Below the pieces are notes generated by a model that was given only the letters and a program-made list of their open reading frames with translations, made no database searches and was not told the origin of the DNA. From an uncultured Sunxiuqinia sp. (GTDB lineage: Bacteria > Bacteroidota > Bacteroidia > Bacteroidales > Prolixibacteraceae): a DNA stretch of 64,000 nucleotides. Positions 46,739 to 55,525 of this stretch are shown one piece after another. Every line of letters begins with the position of its first letter. The first letter of the stretch is position 1. The position numbers and the translations under genes were made by a program. The stretch spans positions 744,001-808,000 of the forward strand of contig NZ_OY782770.1 of the NCBI RefSeq assembly GCF_963678245.1, read 5' to 3'.

Positions 46739-48877
46739 TTAAAATACGGGAGTTATATTTTCCCATTTTACATTCCATTTTCCATTCTTTGGAAATCCTG
46801 GATTTTCCGTTTCACAGCCTTCCCATCCGGCACACATCATTGCAACGGTAGTCAAGAAACCACCATTGCCCGGCAAATAAATACGCAAGCGCGGACTTTG
46901 ATAATTATGACCGTTTTTCAGGTAAGTATTTTTCTGAACATCTTTTAATAAGAATTCCAGTGCTAAGTCAGGTTCACCCAAACGCACTGCGGCCATAGCC
47001 GACATGGGATAATCCCATCCCCAGGTTGAAGGCCAGTCCCAGCGCTCAGCAATTGTATGCATTGTTTTACGCATAATCTCGGGATCAAGCTTATCCCAAT
47101 CCGGTAAAATACCATAAGCACCCAGCACCACCGGATGATCTTCCATCAGTTCCATCTCGTTATAGGATTCCGTAGCCCCCTCCATTCCAAGATAAACTCC
47201 ATTCGCTTGATCAGGTGCAGCCAATTTCAGACGAACATCTTCCCAAGTACTGTCTTTTTCGGCTCCTAAGCGCGCTCTCCATTCCTGAGCTTTAGTCAAT
47301 CCCCAATACCAATAAGCCAATTCAAAAGGTGGGTTGTAAGTAGCTTCGCGAGGCCAGTGTTCCTGCGCTGGAATAAGTGGAGGTGCCAAATCGTATTGTT
47401 GCTTTTCGTCATTCCATCGTGGAAAATCGGCCATAAATTCAGCCGTAGCAAAAATCAGGTCTTTATATTTGTCAAGCGTCTCGGCAGTTGGATCTGCCCG
47501 ATAAATTTGCTCAGCAAACCAAATAATGTGAGGCTGCTGCCAAATTAAATACGAGCCAACCGACGAAGGACTATTTTGGTTATCTGGCCCCAGCATTTTT
47601 TGCCAGCGCACGCCTTTGTAACCTTGATCAATTGCCGTTTGGCGGGCATTCTTGTATAATTCGTTGTAGTAATGCAACTGCTTTAACATGTATTCAGGAC
47701 GTTGCCAGTTGGCAAAATGTGCAATGTGCCACCAGTGCATTTCAAGGTGATATTTACCATACCAGCTGTTGTAGGTCAAACCTGTTTCTGCAGGAGGTAG
47801 TGACCCTGAACTCTGCACTTTGATGAGGTATTGCGACAAAATAGTACGACGTTCAATTTCTTTGGCACGAGGGTCGGTACAGGCTGAAAAATCAACCGCT
47901 CCACCACTTTGCCAAAAGCTTTCCCATGCCTCTTGGTTATTTAATTTTGTAGCTTCAAAATCAGCTGTTTTCTCATCTCCTATTTCCGGAGCAAATAAGC
48001 AAACAAACTCCAGCGAAGAACCATCTTTTGCTTGAAGTTCGTATTGATGTTCAGCTGTTTTCTCAATGGCTGCATCGCCTTTCCAATCAATCGCAACCTG
48101 ATAATGATCGTTGTCCAAGGTACGATTGATCAACACTTCGTTATCACTTACTTTTGAAAGAACAGACTGATGTTTTTCAGGTGAATCATAATCGTAACCC
48201 TGATGAAAAGACTTTGCCACTCCTGCTGAAAATTTCCAGTTAACCGCCAATTGACCTTTAGCAATCAAAGGCGATTCAATGTGTGCAGCAATTTCATCTT
48301 TTTCCTGATGGCAGTAAACTTCAACTGAAACAGGTTCTCCATCAAATTGAAAATGACTGGTAACTTTACCGGTCCACATATCCAATTCGTGGGTCGCATT
48401 TTCAATGTCTTCGAGTACCGCCTGATTGCCTTCTGAATCAGTCAGTACCAAACCAATCATGCCCAAATGCAAACGATGTGGATTTTCGCGAAAATAATCA
48501 CACGCTGCATTCGCTCGTGGGTCGTCTTTTAGCTGGTGACGATATGGCACCTGGCGACCGTCAACCTCCCAGTATTTCAATGTTTCGGAACGATCGTAAC
48601 CTTCGGTATTCGGGTTGGTATGCCATCCCCAGTTTGACTGCGTTCCCAGTGTTACCCCATTTTCGTATTCCTTATAAAAGGTTTGCAAACCCGTTAAATC
48701 GGTTGTAAAGGCAAATTCGCCATTCCCAACAGATAATGTTGCCAAAGAATCGAATCCTTGCACCTGAACATTGTTTCGGGTAACCAATGCTTTTCGATCA
48801 ATTTTTTGTGGTTGTTTTGCCGATTGACAAGCAACCAAAAAAACAACTGCGAACGCCAAAAATATTTTGCTTTTCAT
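46739..48877 (-). CDS. Six-hairpin glycosidase-like lipoprotein (GH65/GH95-like)
   Basis: The 712-residue protein has a lipobox ending at C17 (VVFLVAC). A beta-sandwich part (about 30-300: TLSVGNGEFAFTTDLTGLQTF) precedes an (alpha/alpha)6 barrel (about 330-700) with TYNSWYGKYHLEMHWWHIAHF, SPSSVGSYLIWQQPHIIWF and ERWDWPSTWGWDYPMSAMAAV. The arrangement resembles clan GH-L/GH-M type enzymes such as GH65 and GH95. Exact family, substrate and mechanism are not certain. It starts a closely spaced block after a 138-base gap that follows the GH106 gene. Confidence 0.65.
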   Translation of the reverse strand: MKSKIFLAFAVVFLVACQSAKQPQKIDRKALVTRNNVQVQGFDSLATLSVGNGEFAFTTDLTGLQTFYKEYENGVTLGTQSNWGWHTNPNTEGYDRSETLKYWEVDGRQVPYRHQLKDDPRANAACDYFRENPHRLHLGMIGLVLTDSEGNQAVLEDIENATHELDMWTGKVTSHFQFDGEPVSVEVYCHQEKDEIAAHIESPLIAKGQLAVNWKFSAGVAKSFHQGYDYDSPEKHQSVLSKVSDNEVLINRTLDNDHYQVAIDWKGDAAIEKTAEHQYELQAKDGSSLEFVCLFAPEIGDEKTADFEATKLNNQEAWESFWQSGGAVDFSACTDPRAKEIERRTILSQYLIKVQSSGSLPPAETGLTYNSWYGKYHLEMHWWHIAHFANWQRPEYMLKQLHYYNELYKNARQTAIDQGYKGVRWQKMLGPDNQNSPSSVGSYLIWQQPHIIWFAEQIYRADPTAETLDKYKDLIFATAEFMADFPRWNDEKQQYDLAPPLIPAQEHWPREATYNPPFELAYWYWGLTKAQEWRARLGAEKDSTWEDVRLKLAAPDQANGVYLGMEGATESYNEMELMEDHPVVLGAYGILPDWDKLDPEIMRKTMHTIAERWDWPSTWGWDYPMSAMAAVRLGEPDLALEFLLKDVQKNTYLKNGHNYQSPRLRIYLPGNGGFLTTVAMMCAGWEGCETENPGFPKNGKWNVKWENITPVF

Positions 48878-49015
48878 CTCATTACAATTTAAAATTCTTA
48901 AAGTTATTCGATTGAACTTGGAAGCTCATTTCAAGGGAACTAGCCTGAGATAATCATGCTTCCGCGTGTAATTTACATGCTCGTTTCATCATGTGAATGA
49001 TTCTTCGCTTAACCC
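48878..49015 (-). promoter_or_regulatory. 138-base gap inside the PUL, possible internal promoter
   Basis: Most gaps in the operon are under 30 bases, so this is an exception. No exact TAnnTTTG box and no strong hairpin with U tract were found. It could hold a second promoter for the eight downstream genes or a processing site. Confidence 0.25.
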
Positions 49016-51883
49016 TTACTTCAGTTCTTTTATATCAACCGCAGATAAACTCACAGGCCCAGCTAATCCGGATGGCAGAGGACTCCAATGTGCAGCGGTG
49101 AACAAACCATCCTTACCTACATTTTCACGCGAGTGTGCTGCGAAGTTAATGTTATAGAATTTCTTGTAGTTGACTCTTCTTTTGTCCATATCAATCATCC
49201 GATTGGCCATTAAGTTAGTCACTTTCAACTCCAGCTCATTATTGTCTTTTATCAGGGTTGAATCAATTTCAAGTTGAAACTCAGGTCCAACAAGCGTTCC
49301 TAACGATTCACCGTTTAAATACACAACCGCTGATTCATGTACTTCTCCCAGATCGAGCAAAAAAGCTTTAGCCTCGGCATCAGGTTTTGTAAATGACGTT
49401 TTATAACTGGCTGTTCCTGAAAATCTTGCTAACTCGTCCGATTTCTCAGTCCATGAGCCTAACTGGCTTGTTGTGTACGTCTCTGGCAAACTTGGACCTC
49501 CTTTTTCAAATGTTATCGTCCAGTCTCCATCCAAAACCGTTTGCTGAGCCGGCTCATCCCAAATAGGATATTCTTCCAACTCAACAGCTGATGGATACCA
49601 CTGCAGAATCAGAGATTCTCCGGGTTGAAGTTGCAAATATACTTTTGATTGAGAGTCATTGTTTTTTTGAACTGCGGCAGTTCCCATTTTTTCATGCATC
49701 GGATCAAACCAAACAGCACTCTGTCCTGATGATTGAACCGTCACCCACTGATCTATCGACTGACCACTCCAGTTTGAAATAAAGTAGCATGTTCCTTCTT
49801 CGCGATTTACCCGATTCACCCACAGACCAAGCTCGGCCATCGATTCAGGATAAATATTAATTGCTGACATCAGCTCCCCAATATGTTCCCCTTTCAATAC
49901 TTTTCCGTTACCATGGCTGCTTTCTAAAACGCCTCCATTCATTTCAAACTGCAGGAAGCTAACAAGTTTCTCATAATTCGCCTGACGTTCTTTCAAATCA
50001 CGCAGTCCTGGCACATCAACCGGCAAGTGCTCCTGCACAACAATATTTGCTCCGGCAGCTGCCAAGTCCAAAATTTTCTCCATTGTTGCAACGGGCATGT
50101 ATTCACAAGCAGGGATGAGAATGGTTTTATAATCTGCACCAGGCGATTTGATCAGCTGATTCTCTGTCTCCAATTTCTGAATTTGTTTGTCTGAAATATA
50201 ATCGAACGAATAGCCTTTTGCCAACAGCATTTCACTTAATCTCTTTGTCAACGGCTCAACTGGTTTTCCAAAATGAGGCAACATACTTCGTCCTTTTTCC
50301 GACCAGGTATCATAAATTGGAAAATACAGCAAAATGTCATTTGCTGGTGTTGACTTTTGCATGAATGACTGGCAGCGGGTGATGTATTCATTCACGGTCT
50401 TTAAATCAGTCCACCAGGTATTGGTTGGTGCAAAATGAACGGCAGCGTAGAACTGCCATCCAGGCCACTCTTCAGCTTGAGGTGAATACGGAGTACCGTG
50501 ATAGACGATGTGGTTTACCCCATGAGAAAGATACCGATCCAGATTTTCCTTAACTTTTGACAAATTAGAAAGAAAGTGCTCATCAAGCCAGGTTGCTGCT
50601 TCGCAAGCTATTAATGGTTTTCCTGAAACATGTCCAGCCGATGTTGCCATTTTTATGCGCATGGGGCTGGTTCCTTCTGTTTCCGGAATATCACTCGCCT
50701 CGTATAAATCCAGGATATTTGCGGGAGAACCATGTGCCTGATTGCGAATGCCGGCTCCGTGCTTTTTCGCCCAATCGGCCCAAACTACGGTAAAACGATC
50801 CAACAACAAATCGGAAATCGTTTCTCGATAATCACACAACACGCGACTGTTCATTTCTTCGGAATCGTTACCAAACAAAGCAGGCAAATTTTCTTTTAGA
50901 TCATAACCCCGACGATTTTGAAACTCTTCAAAAAACAAGCTTGTCCAATTGGATTCTCCTCGGGCATCATCGACTTCGTACGAATCATTAAAAAACGCCC
51001 GTAAACTAGTGATATCAATATCAGCAGACTGATCATCAAAATCTTTCAAGAAATTCAGGGTTGCTTCTTCAGAAAAATGATCAATTACATTTCCTTCTCC
51101 GCCCTGACCAGCACGTTCCACCATTTTGCCATGCCAGCCTTCAAAAACGGCATACAGTTTCCATGTTCCTGCTGGAGCCTCCCAGTTTAACGTTCCATCT
51201 TCAGAAACTTTATCTGTAAGTTCTATTGTTTTACCGGCATCGCTATATGCCATCAATGTTTGCAATGGCAGTGCCTTTTCAAATCGAATCTGATCCAAAG
51301 CCAATTCCTGTAAATTTTTATTCGCGCTAATTGGAAACTTAACATCTTCAATATCAACCCGATGCCCAACCGCACGAATCAATGGTTCTTGAATATACTC
51401 GATCTTTTCTTTTAATCGCTGTCCTTCATTCAAACTATATTGTTTGAATTGTACATTTTTACACGCGTCATCAGCTTGCACCCACTGCCCACCAAAAGGC
51501 CAACCTGAAGCATTCGCCAAATCTATTCCCAAGTCCAAACGTTGTGCTTCTTTCAGTGTATGCTCAAACGCTTTCATCCACTCGTCCGACTGAAAAACCA
51601 AGGATTCATCCTCATAACCTTTCACGCCATAAATCGGAGTAATCTCCAATCCTCCAAAGCCATTTGCCTGAATCTCTTCCATATTGGCTGTAAGATCTGA
51701 ATTGTTTACAGCGCTACCATGCCACCACCAGCGAGTCCATGGTTTGGTCTCGTTTGTTGTCTCAGGCCATTTTGGCTCTGAAACCGATTGCTCAGCGTTA
51801 CAAGCAATAAGGCTTATTAGCACAAGGCAGCTAACAAGGGTTTTAAAACTGTACATCGTATGTATTCGTCTAGTTGATTTCAT
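49016..51883 (-). CDS. GH106 alpha-L-rhamnosidase, lipoprotein
   Basis: The start at 51883 (MKSTRRIHTMYSFKTLVS, with GGAAA upstream) leaves a 10-base gap to the preceding stop. A lipobox follows (VLISLIAC). The 955-residue protein shows GH106 features: KPWTRWWWHGSAVNNSDLTANMEEIQANGFGGLEI, read in two parts, DLANASGWPFGGQWV, FFNDSYEVDDARGESNWT and HGSPANILDLYEASDIPETEG. A C-terminal galactose-binding-like domain (VYLNGESLGTLVGP) ends the chain. GH106 enzymes release terminal alpha-L-rhamnose from pectic oligosaccharides or glycosides. In this operon it would trim rhamnose exposed by the lyase and GH105. Confidence 0.9.
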   Translation of the reverse strand: MKSTRRIHTMYSFKTLVSCLVLISLIACNAEQSVSEPKWPETTNETKPWTRWWWHGSAVNNSDLTANMEEIQANGFGGLEITPIYGVKGYEDESLVFQSDEWMKAFEHTLKEAQRLDLGIDLANASGWPFGGQWVQADDACKNVQFKQYSLNEGQRLKEKIEYIQEPLIRAVGHRVDIEDVKFPISANKNLQELALDQIRFEKALPLQTLMAYSDAGKTIELTDKVSEDGTLNWEAPAGTWKLYAVFEGWHGKMVERAGQGGEGNVIDHFSEEATLNFLKDFDDQSADIDITSLRAFFNDSYEVDDARGESNWTSLFFEEFQNRRGYDLKENLPALFGNDSEEMNSRVLCDYRETISDLLLDRFTVVWADWAKKHGAGIRNQAHGSPANILDLYEASDIPETEGTSPMRIKMATSAGHVSGKPLIACEAATWLDEHFLSNLSKVKENLDRYLSHGVNHIVYHGTPYSPQAEEWPGWQFYAAVHFAPTNTWWTDLKTVNEYITRCQSFMQKSTPANDILLYFPIYDTWSEKGRSMLPHFGKPVEPLTKRLSEMLLAKGYSFDYISDKQIQKLETENQLIKSPGADYKTILIPACEYMPVATMEKILDLAAAGANIVVQEHLPVDVPGLRDLKERQANYEKLVSFLQFEMNGGVLESSHGNGKVLKGEHIGELMSAINIYPESMAELGLWVNRVNREEGTCYFISNWSGQSIDQWVTVQSSGQSAVWFDPMHEKMGTAAVQKNNDSQSKVYLQLQPGESLILQWYPSAVELEEYPIWDEPAQQTVLDGDWTITFEKGGPSLPETYTTSQLGSWTEKSDELARFSGTASYKTSFTKPDAEAKAFLLDLGEVHESAVVYLNGESLGTLVGPEFQLEIDSTLIKDNNELELKVTNLMANRMIDMDKRRVNYKKFYNINFAAHSRENVGKDGLFTAAHWSPLPSGLAGPVSLSAVDIKELK

Positions 51884-51893
51884 AAGTTTCCAT

Positions 51894-53105
51894 TTATTTT
51901 GAAGGGCTGATTTCAACGGCATAGATATCTGAATGCCCTTCGAAATTCGACCGAAAAATAATCCATTTGCCATCGGGAGAAAAATGGACATTCGGTTCCA
52001 AATCGTAATCATGATGTTGCATGTTCACCAGTTTTTCTGAACGGAAATGATCTCCCTCGGGATGAAAGAGATAAACCCATTTGCCATCTTCTGCTTTGGC
52101 AACCTGGCTGGGATCACCACCATCTCCGGCAAACAGTTTTTGATCGGGCGAAATAGTAAAGTGAATCGACCATTCGTCGCGAGTGAGTGAATATCTTTTT
52201 TCTTCTAGGGTGTTCACATCTACTCCACTTAAAAAGAAAGTGCCCCCGCGTGGCATCTGCAAATCGAACCAAATGCGTTTTCCTTCCGGCCCAAAGAATT
52301 CATGTCCGGCAATCTCCATCTCCATGGTTCGTTTGTGCATTAACTGAGGCTCTCCTTCATTAATATTAATTGACCAAATCCGATTGACCTTATGCCAGGG
52401 TCCTTCGTGGCAAAACATAAGTAATTCCGGATCAACTGGCGAAAACTGAATATGATTTAGCCAGGCATTCTCGGAATATATCTTTTTAAAATCACCACTT
52501 TCAACATCTATTATAAAGAGTGATCGTCTTAAGCGTGCTTCGTAAATTAGATTAAAATAGTCGTGTTTTTTTGGATTTTGACGGAAAAGCTCCCGTTCTT
52601 TTGGCGAGCTTACAGCTCCTGCCAATAAGCTTTCATCGACATTTAAAGTTGTGATGTGCGCCCTAATACTGTCGGGAAAAACATAAACCAAACGAGTCAC
52701 TTTATCTTCAACACCCGTTGCAAAAACACTATCGCCACATTGGTAAAATACTTGACGGCTTTGAGCTGCAACAATTTCACCTGAAACACCTTTTTTACTC
52801 GTGATTTGCTGAGTTTCTTTGTTTTTTAAATCGACTGAAAATAGCTGACTTTCTCCATCGACAGTACCATAAAAAATCATTTTCCCATTTTCAGTCTCCG
52901 TTGCTGGCAAAAACGGATTGTTATGAAAATAGAAGCTTCTGTTGTCTCCATCGCGCGGAGTCAGATGAATTAGCTTATGCCCGGTATCTTTATCAATCCA
53001 AGCATCGGGCATAGGTAAATTGGCTCCAGTTTCGAGAACCGGAAGCTTTGGAGTGCAAGCAATGCATCCAGAAAACAGCGCGAATAGTAAAATTAGTTTC
53101 ATCAT
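51894..53105 (-). CDS. PL22-like oligogalacturonate lyase family beta-propeller, lipoprotein
   Basis: The 403-residue protein has a lipobox ending at C17 (FSGCIAC) and the WD-like propeller pattern of oligogalacturonate lyases: HLTPRDGDNRSFYFHNNPFLP, WLNHIQFSPVDPELLMFCHEGPWHKVNRIW and NMQHHDYDLEPNVHFSPDGKWIIFRSN. The CHEGPWH segment and the His-rich YDLEPNVHFS segment are the metal and catalytic region in PL22. PL22 enzymes split short (especially di-) galacturonides in the cytoplasm of enterobacteria. Here an export and lipidation signal is present, so it should act in the periplasm or at the membrane. An unusual substrate such as rhamnogalacturonan dimers is possible. Confidence 0.82.
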   Translation of the reverse strand: MMKLILLFALFSGCIACTPKLPVLETGANLPMPDAWIDKDTGHKLIHLTPRDGDNRSFYFHNNPFLPATETENGKMIFYGTVDGESQLFSVDLKNKETQQITSKKGVSGEIVAAQSRQVFYQCGDSVFATGVEDKVTRLVYVFPDSIRAHITTLNVDESLLAGAVSSPKERELFRQNPKKHDYFNLIYEARLRRSLFIIDVESGDFKKIYSENAWLNHIQFSPVDPELLMFCHEGPWHKVNRIWSININEGEPQLMHKRTMEMEIAGHEFFGPEGKRIWFDLQMPRGGTFFLSGVDVNTLEEKRYSLTRDEWSIHFTISPDQKLFAGDGGDPSQVAKAEDGKWVYLFHPEGDHFRSEKLVNMQHHDYDLEPNVHFSPDGKWIIFRSNFEGHSDIYAVEISPSK

Positions 53106-53117
53106 GGTTTTCTAAGT

Positions 53118-55226
53118 TTAATTAGTCCACTCTTCCCGCGCCTCCAATCCGCTCATTTTATACTCCTTAGAGGTCATTTCGACTGACTCCTGATATAAGG
53201 TATTAAAGTTAGGTAATTTTAGCTTACTTCCTTTTCTCAAAAAGATGGGAATTTGATATACCGGGGCATCAACTTCAACAGATTGCCCTCCTTCTAATTC
53301 TTGATTTGTCCAAAGATTTACCCATGTTTCTCCGGTTGGTAAGTAAACCAGCTTCTTTGTTTGACCATTTTCCCAAACTGCGGAAACCAGCAAATCATCT
53401 CCCAGCATATAGGTGGTCCAGTCATTCCAGCTTTCCGGCTGGTTCGGATATTCCAAGAACATCGGGCGCGCAATAGGCATTCCCGTTTCACTGGCTATTT
53501 TAGAATATTCATAAACATAGTCAATCAAGTTCATTCGAAGCTTCGAATAGAAACGCCAAATAGCTAACAACTCATGATCGAAAGACGGTTCGTAATCCAT
53601 CGCCCAAAAACCAAGATTATTGGTTGGCCCTACTTCCATGATTGGAGAAAAACAAGAAAATCCCATCCAGCGCATGGTTGCTTCGCGCTCCATTCGCTTG
53701 GGGTAGCCACCTGTATCTGACCCCCAATTGGGATAGCCCATTACCGCACACCGTTGCATGCCAATGATGGCCGAGCGCAATCCCTCCTGAGGGTTGCCGG
53801 TATCGCCAGCCCACATAGCTCCATACTTCGCACTTCCGGTATATTGAGCACGTGGAAACAACACAAAATCGTCATCCAAAATCGGTTTCACTGCTTCGTA
53901 GGTCGCTTTTACATACTGTCTCGGGTAATCATTAAAATTCTCCCGATATGTCGTTTCAATCGAAGTTTCCAAATGCAGGCTGTCTGTCAGCTTTTCTCCA
54001 TCAGCACGATCCAACTTGAACCCTTTCACTCCCATTTTAGCTAATTTCCCGGGACCATTTTCGCCCCACCACTTCACAGCTTCTTCATTCGTGAAGTCCA
54101 TCAAAACCTGACGCGAGTTTTTCCATTGCTTGCTTTCCAGATTAAATCCACGTTCTTCAGCCACATCCGCCATGTCTCCCATTACAAAAGGGCCAATCCA
54201 AAGCATCACTTCAATCTCCTTCTTGTTCAGCCATTGAATCATTTCCTCAAACTGAGGTAACCGTTCTTCGTCAATTAAATAATCGTCGAATCCCCTGACT
54301 CCAGGCCCCCATGGACGATCAATCCAGTACGCTGTCATTGGGATATCATACGCTTCCATCATCAACACATCTTCAACCAATTCGGAATTATAAGGTGCCT
54401 CTACCGTTGATCCGTCGATGTATTTAATACGATTAACATGTTCGTCACGCCAACGCCACGGGCCGAAAACCCAACGCGGTGGTACAAATGACGGTCCTGT
54501 TTCCAACGCATGACGTTTTACCAATTCTGCCGGATTTTCATCCATCATTAATGAAAAAGCAAATTCTGGCCCTTCAAAAGAAATAGTTACCAAGTCGGAA
54601 TTGGTTTTACAAAAATCGATCACTCCAGGCCAAGTGCCATGCGCAAAGAATGAATAATTCCCAGATGAAATATAAAATGGAGCATAGGCCGAAACGGTTG
54701 GTTTTAATTTGACATCCACCTTTTCACCTCGAAGATTTAGGCCGGTTGCAATTCCTTCAGCCCAGGATTCAGTTTGCTTGCCATCAACAACTCGTTCAAA
54801 AGCTCCGGTGAAGTATTCATCGGAATCTGCCGCCAGGTTTAAAACCCAAGCCGATGGCTGACTTTCTGATCCTTCGAGCTTCAGCGTAAGTTCAACTTCC
54901 TTTTCCTTTTCAACAATATGAAGAATAATCTCTTTTCCATCATTTTCCCATTGATAGTTTTTTTCTGTCGATGAAACTAAATTTATTTCCGGAGTACCTT
55001 TTATCCAAAATGTTGCATCGTCTAACTGGTATCCAATGGCACCGGAGTTACCAGAAGCAGTAAACTTCAGTTCACTGCCATAAGGATTTAGAATTTGTAG
55101 TTCGGTATAAGAATCGCTCCCCACATTCGACACCGCTATTCTTTTCGGTGAATGACATTTATTTAAACAAAATAAGAAACAGATTGACGAAAGGATCAGG
55201 AATAGGTTCAAGGTTTTAGTATTCAT
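53118..55226 (-). CDS. GH31-family glycosidase
   Basis: The 702-residue protein has an N-terminal signal (about 1-24, without a clean lipobox), an N-terminal beta-sandwich (about 40-230), a TIM barrel (about 245-570) and C-terminal beta domains. Catalytic residues fit GH31: nucleophile region GFKLDRADGEKL (D406 or D409) and acid/base D475 in MWAGDTGN. Substrate-defining PRWVFGPWRWRDEHVNRIKYIDG and NWGSDTGGYP are present. GH31 covers alpha-glucosidase, alpha-xylosidase, alpha-galactosidase and others, so the bond cleaved cannot be stated. Preceded by a 297-base gap that probably contains its own promoter. Confidence 0.88.
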   Translation of the reverse strand: MNTKTLNLFLILSSICFLFCLNKCHSPKRIAVSNVGSDSYTELQILNPYGSELKFTASGNSGAIGYQLDDATFWIKGTPEINLVSSTEKNYQWENDGKEIILHIVEKEKEVELTLKLEGSESQPSAWVLNLAADSDEYFTGAFERVVDGKQTESWAEGIATGLNLRGEKVDVKLKPTVSAYAPFYISSGNYSFFAHGTWPGVIDFCKTNSDLVTISFEGPEFAFSLMMDENPAELVKRHALETGPSFVPPRWVFGPWRWRDEHVNRIKYIDGSTVEAPYNSELVEDVLMMEAYDIPMTAYWIDRPWGPGVRGFDDYLIDEERLPQFEEMIQWLNKKEIEVMLWIGPFVMGDMADVAEERGFNLESKQWKNSRQVLMDFTNEEAVKWWGENGPGKLAKMGVKGFKLDRADGEKLTDSLHLETSIETTYRENFNDYPRQYVKATYEAVKPILDDDFVLFPRAQYTGSAKYGAMWAGDTGNPQEGLRSAIIGMQRCAVMGYPNWGSDTGGYPKRMEREATMRWMGFSCFSPIMEVGPTNNLGFWAMDYEPSFDHELLAIWRFYSKLRMNLIDYVYEYSKIASETGMPIARPMFLEYPNQPESWNDWTTYMLGDDLLVSAVWENGQTKKLVYLPTGETWVNLWTNQELEGGQSVEVDAPVYQIPIFLRKGSKLKLPNFNTLYQESVEMTSKEYKMSGLEAREEWTN

Positions 55227-55495
55227 GATTAGTGCAAATATTCAATTTAAGTTCGGTTAACTTACTATCAAAAGATAATTGTCAAAAATGGTGAAAATCA
55301 GATCTCTTCGACCAGTATTTTTGTACGAAAATACTGGCACAAACTGTTTCCGGTGCGACTTTAGAATAAAAGATAACAACACCCCCAAAAATTCGATACA
55401 AACATATGTACTTGAAAAATCACAACTAATCGAACAAATAATTAGATTTCCTGTGCTTTTCTATAATCTCTTTTAGATTTTGAAGGGTAAATAAC

Positions 55496-55525
55496 AAGCA
55501 GAAAAGTTGACTGATTTTTCTGCTT
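55496..55525 (-). terminator. Perfect hairpin at the stop codon of the TPR gene
   Basis: AAGCAGAAAA (55496-55505) and TTTTCTGCTT (55516-55525) form a 10-base perfect stem with a 10-base loop that covers the stop codon of the TPR gene. On the minus strand it is followed by a broken U-rich stretch (TTGTTATTT). It could attenuate transcription before the GH31 gene or protect the upstream message from decay. Confidence 0.4.

Noticed and set aside
46722-46778. Upstream start of the GH2 enzyme overlapping the GH65-like gene
   Set aside because: The start at 46721 provides a proper signal peptide and no overlap.
51884-52012. 43-residue extension of GH106 into the PL22-like gene
   Set aside because: It would bury the lipoprotein signal inside the chain; the start at 51883 follows the previous stop by 10 bases.
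55279-55476. 65-codon plus-strand frame in the gap before GH31
   Set aside because: No ribosome-binding site, promoter or recognisable motif; more likely part of the GH31 control region.
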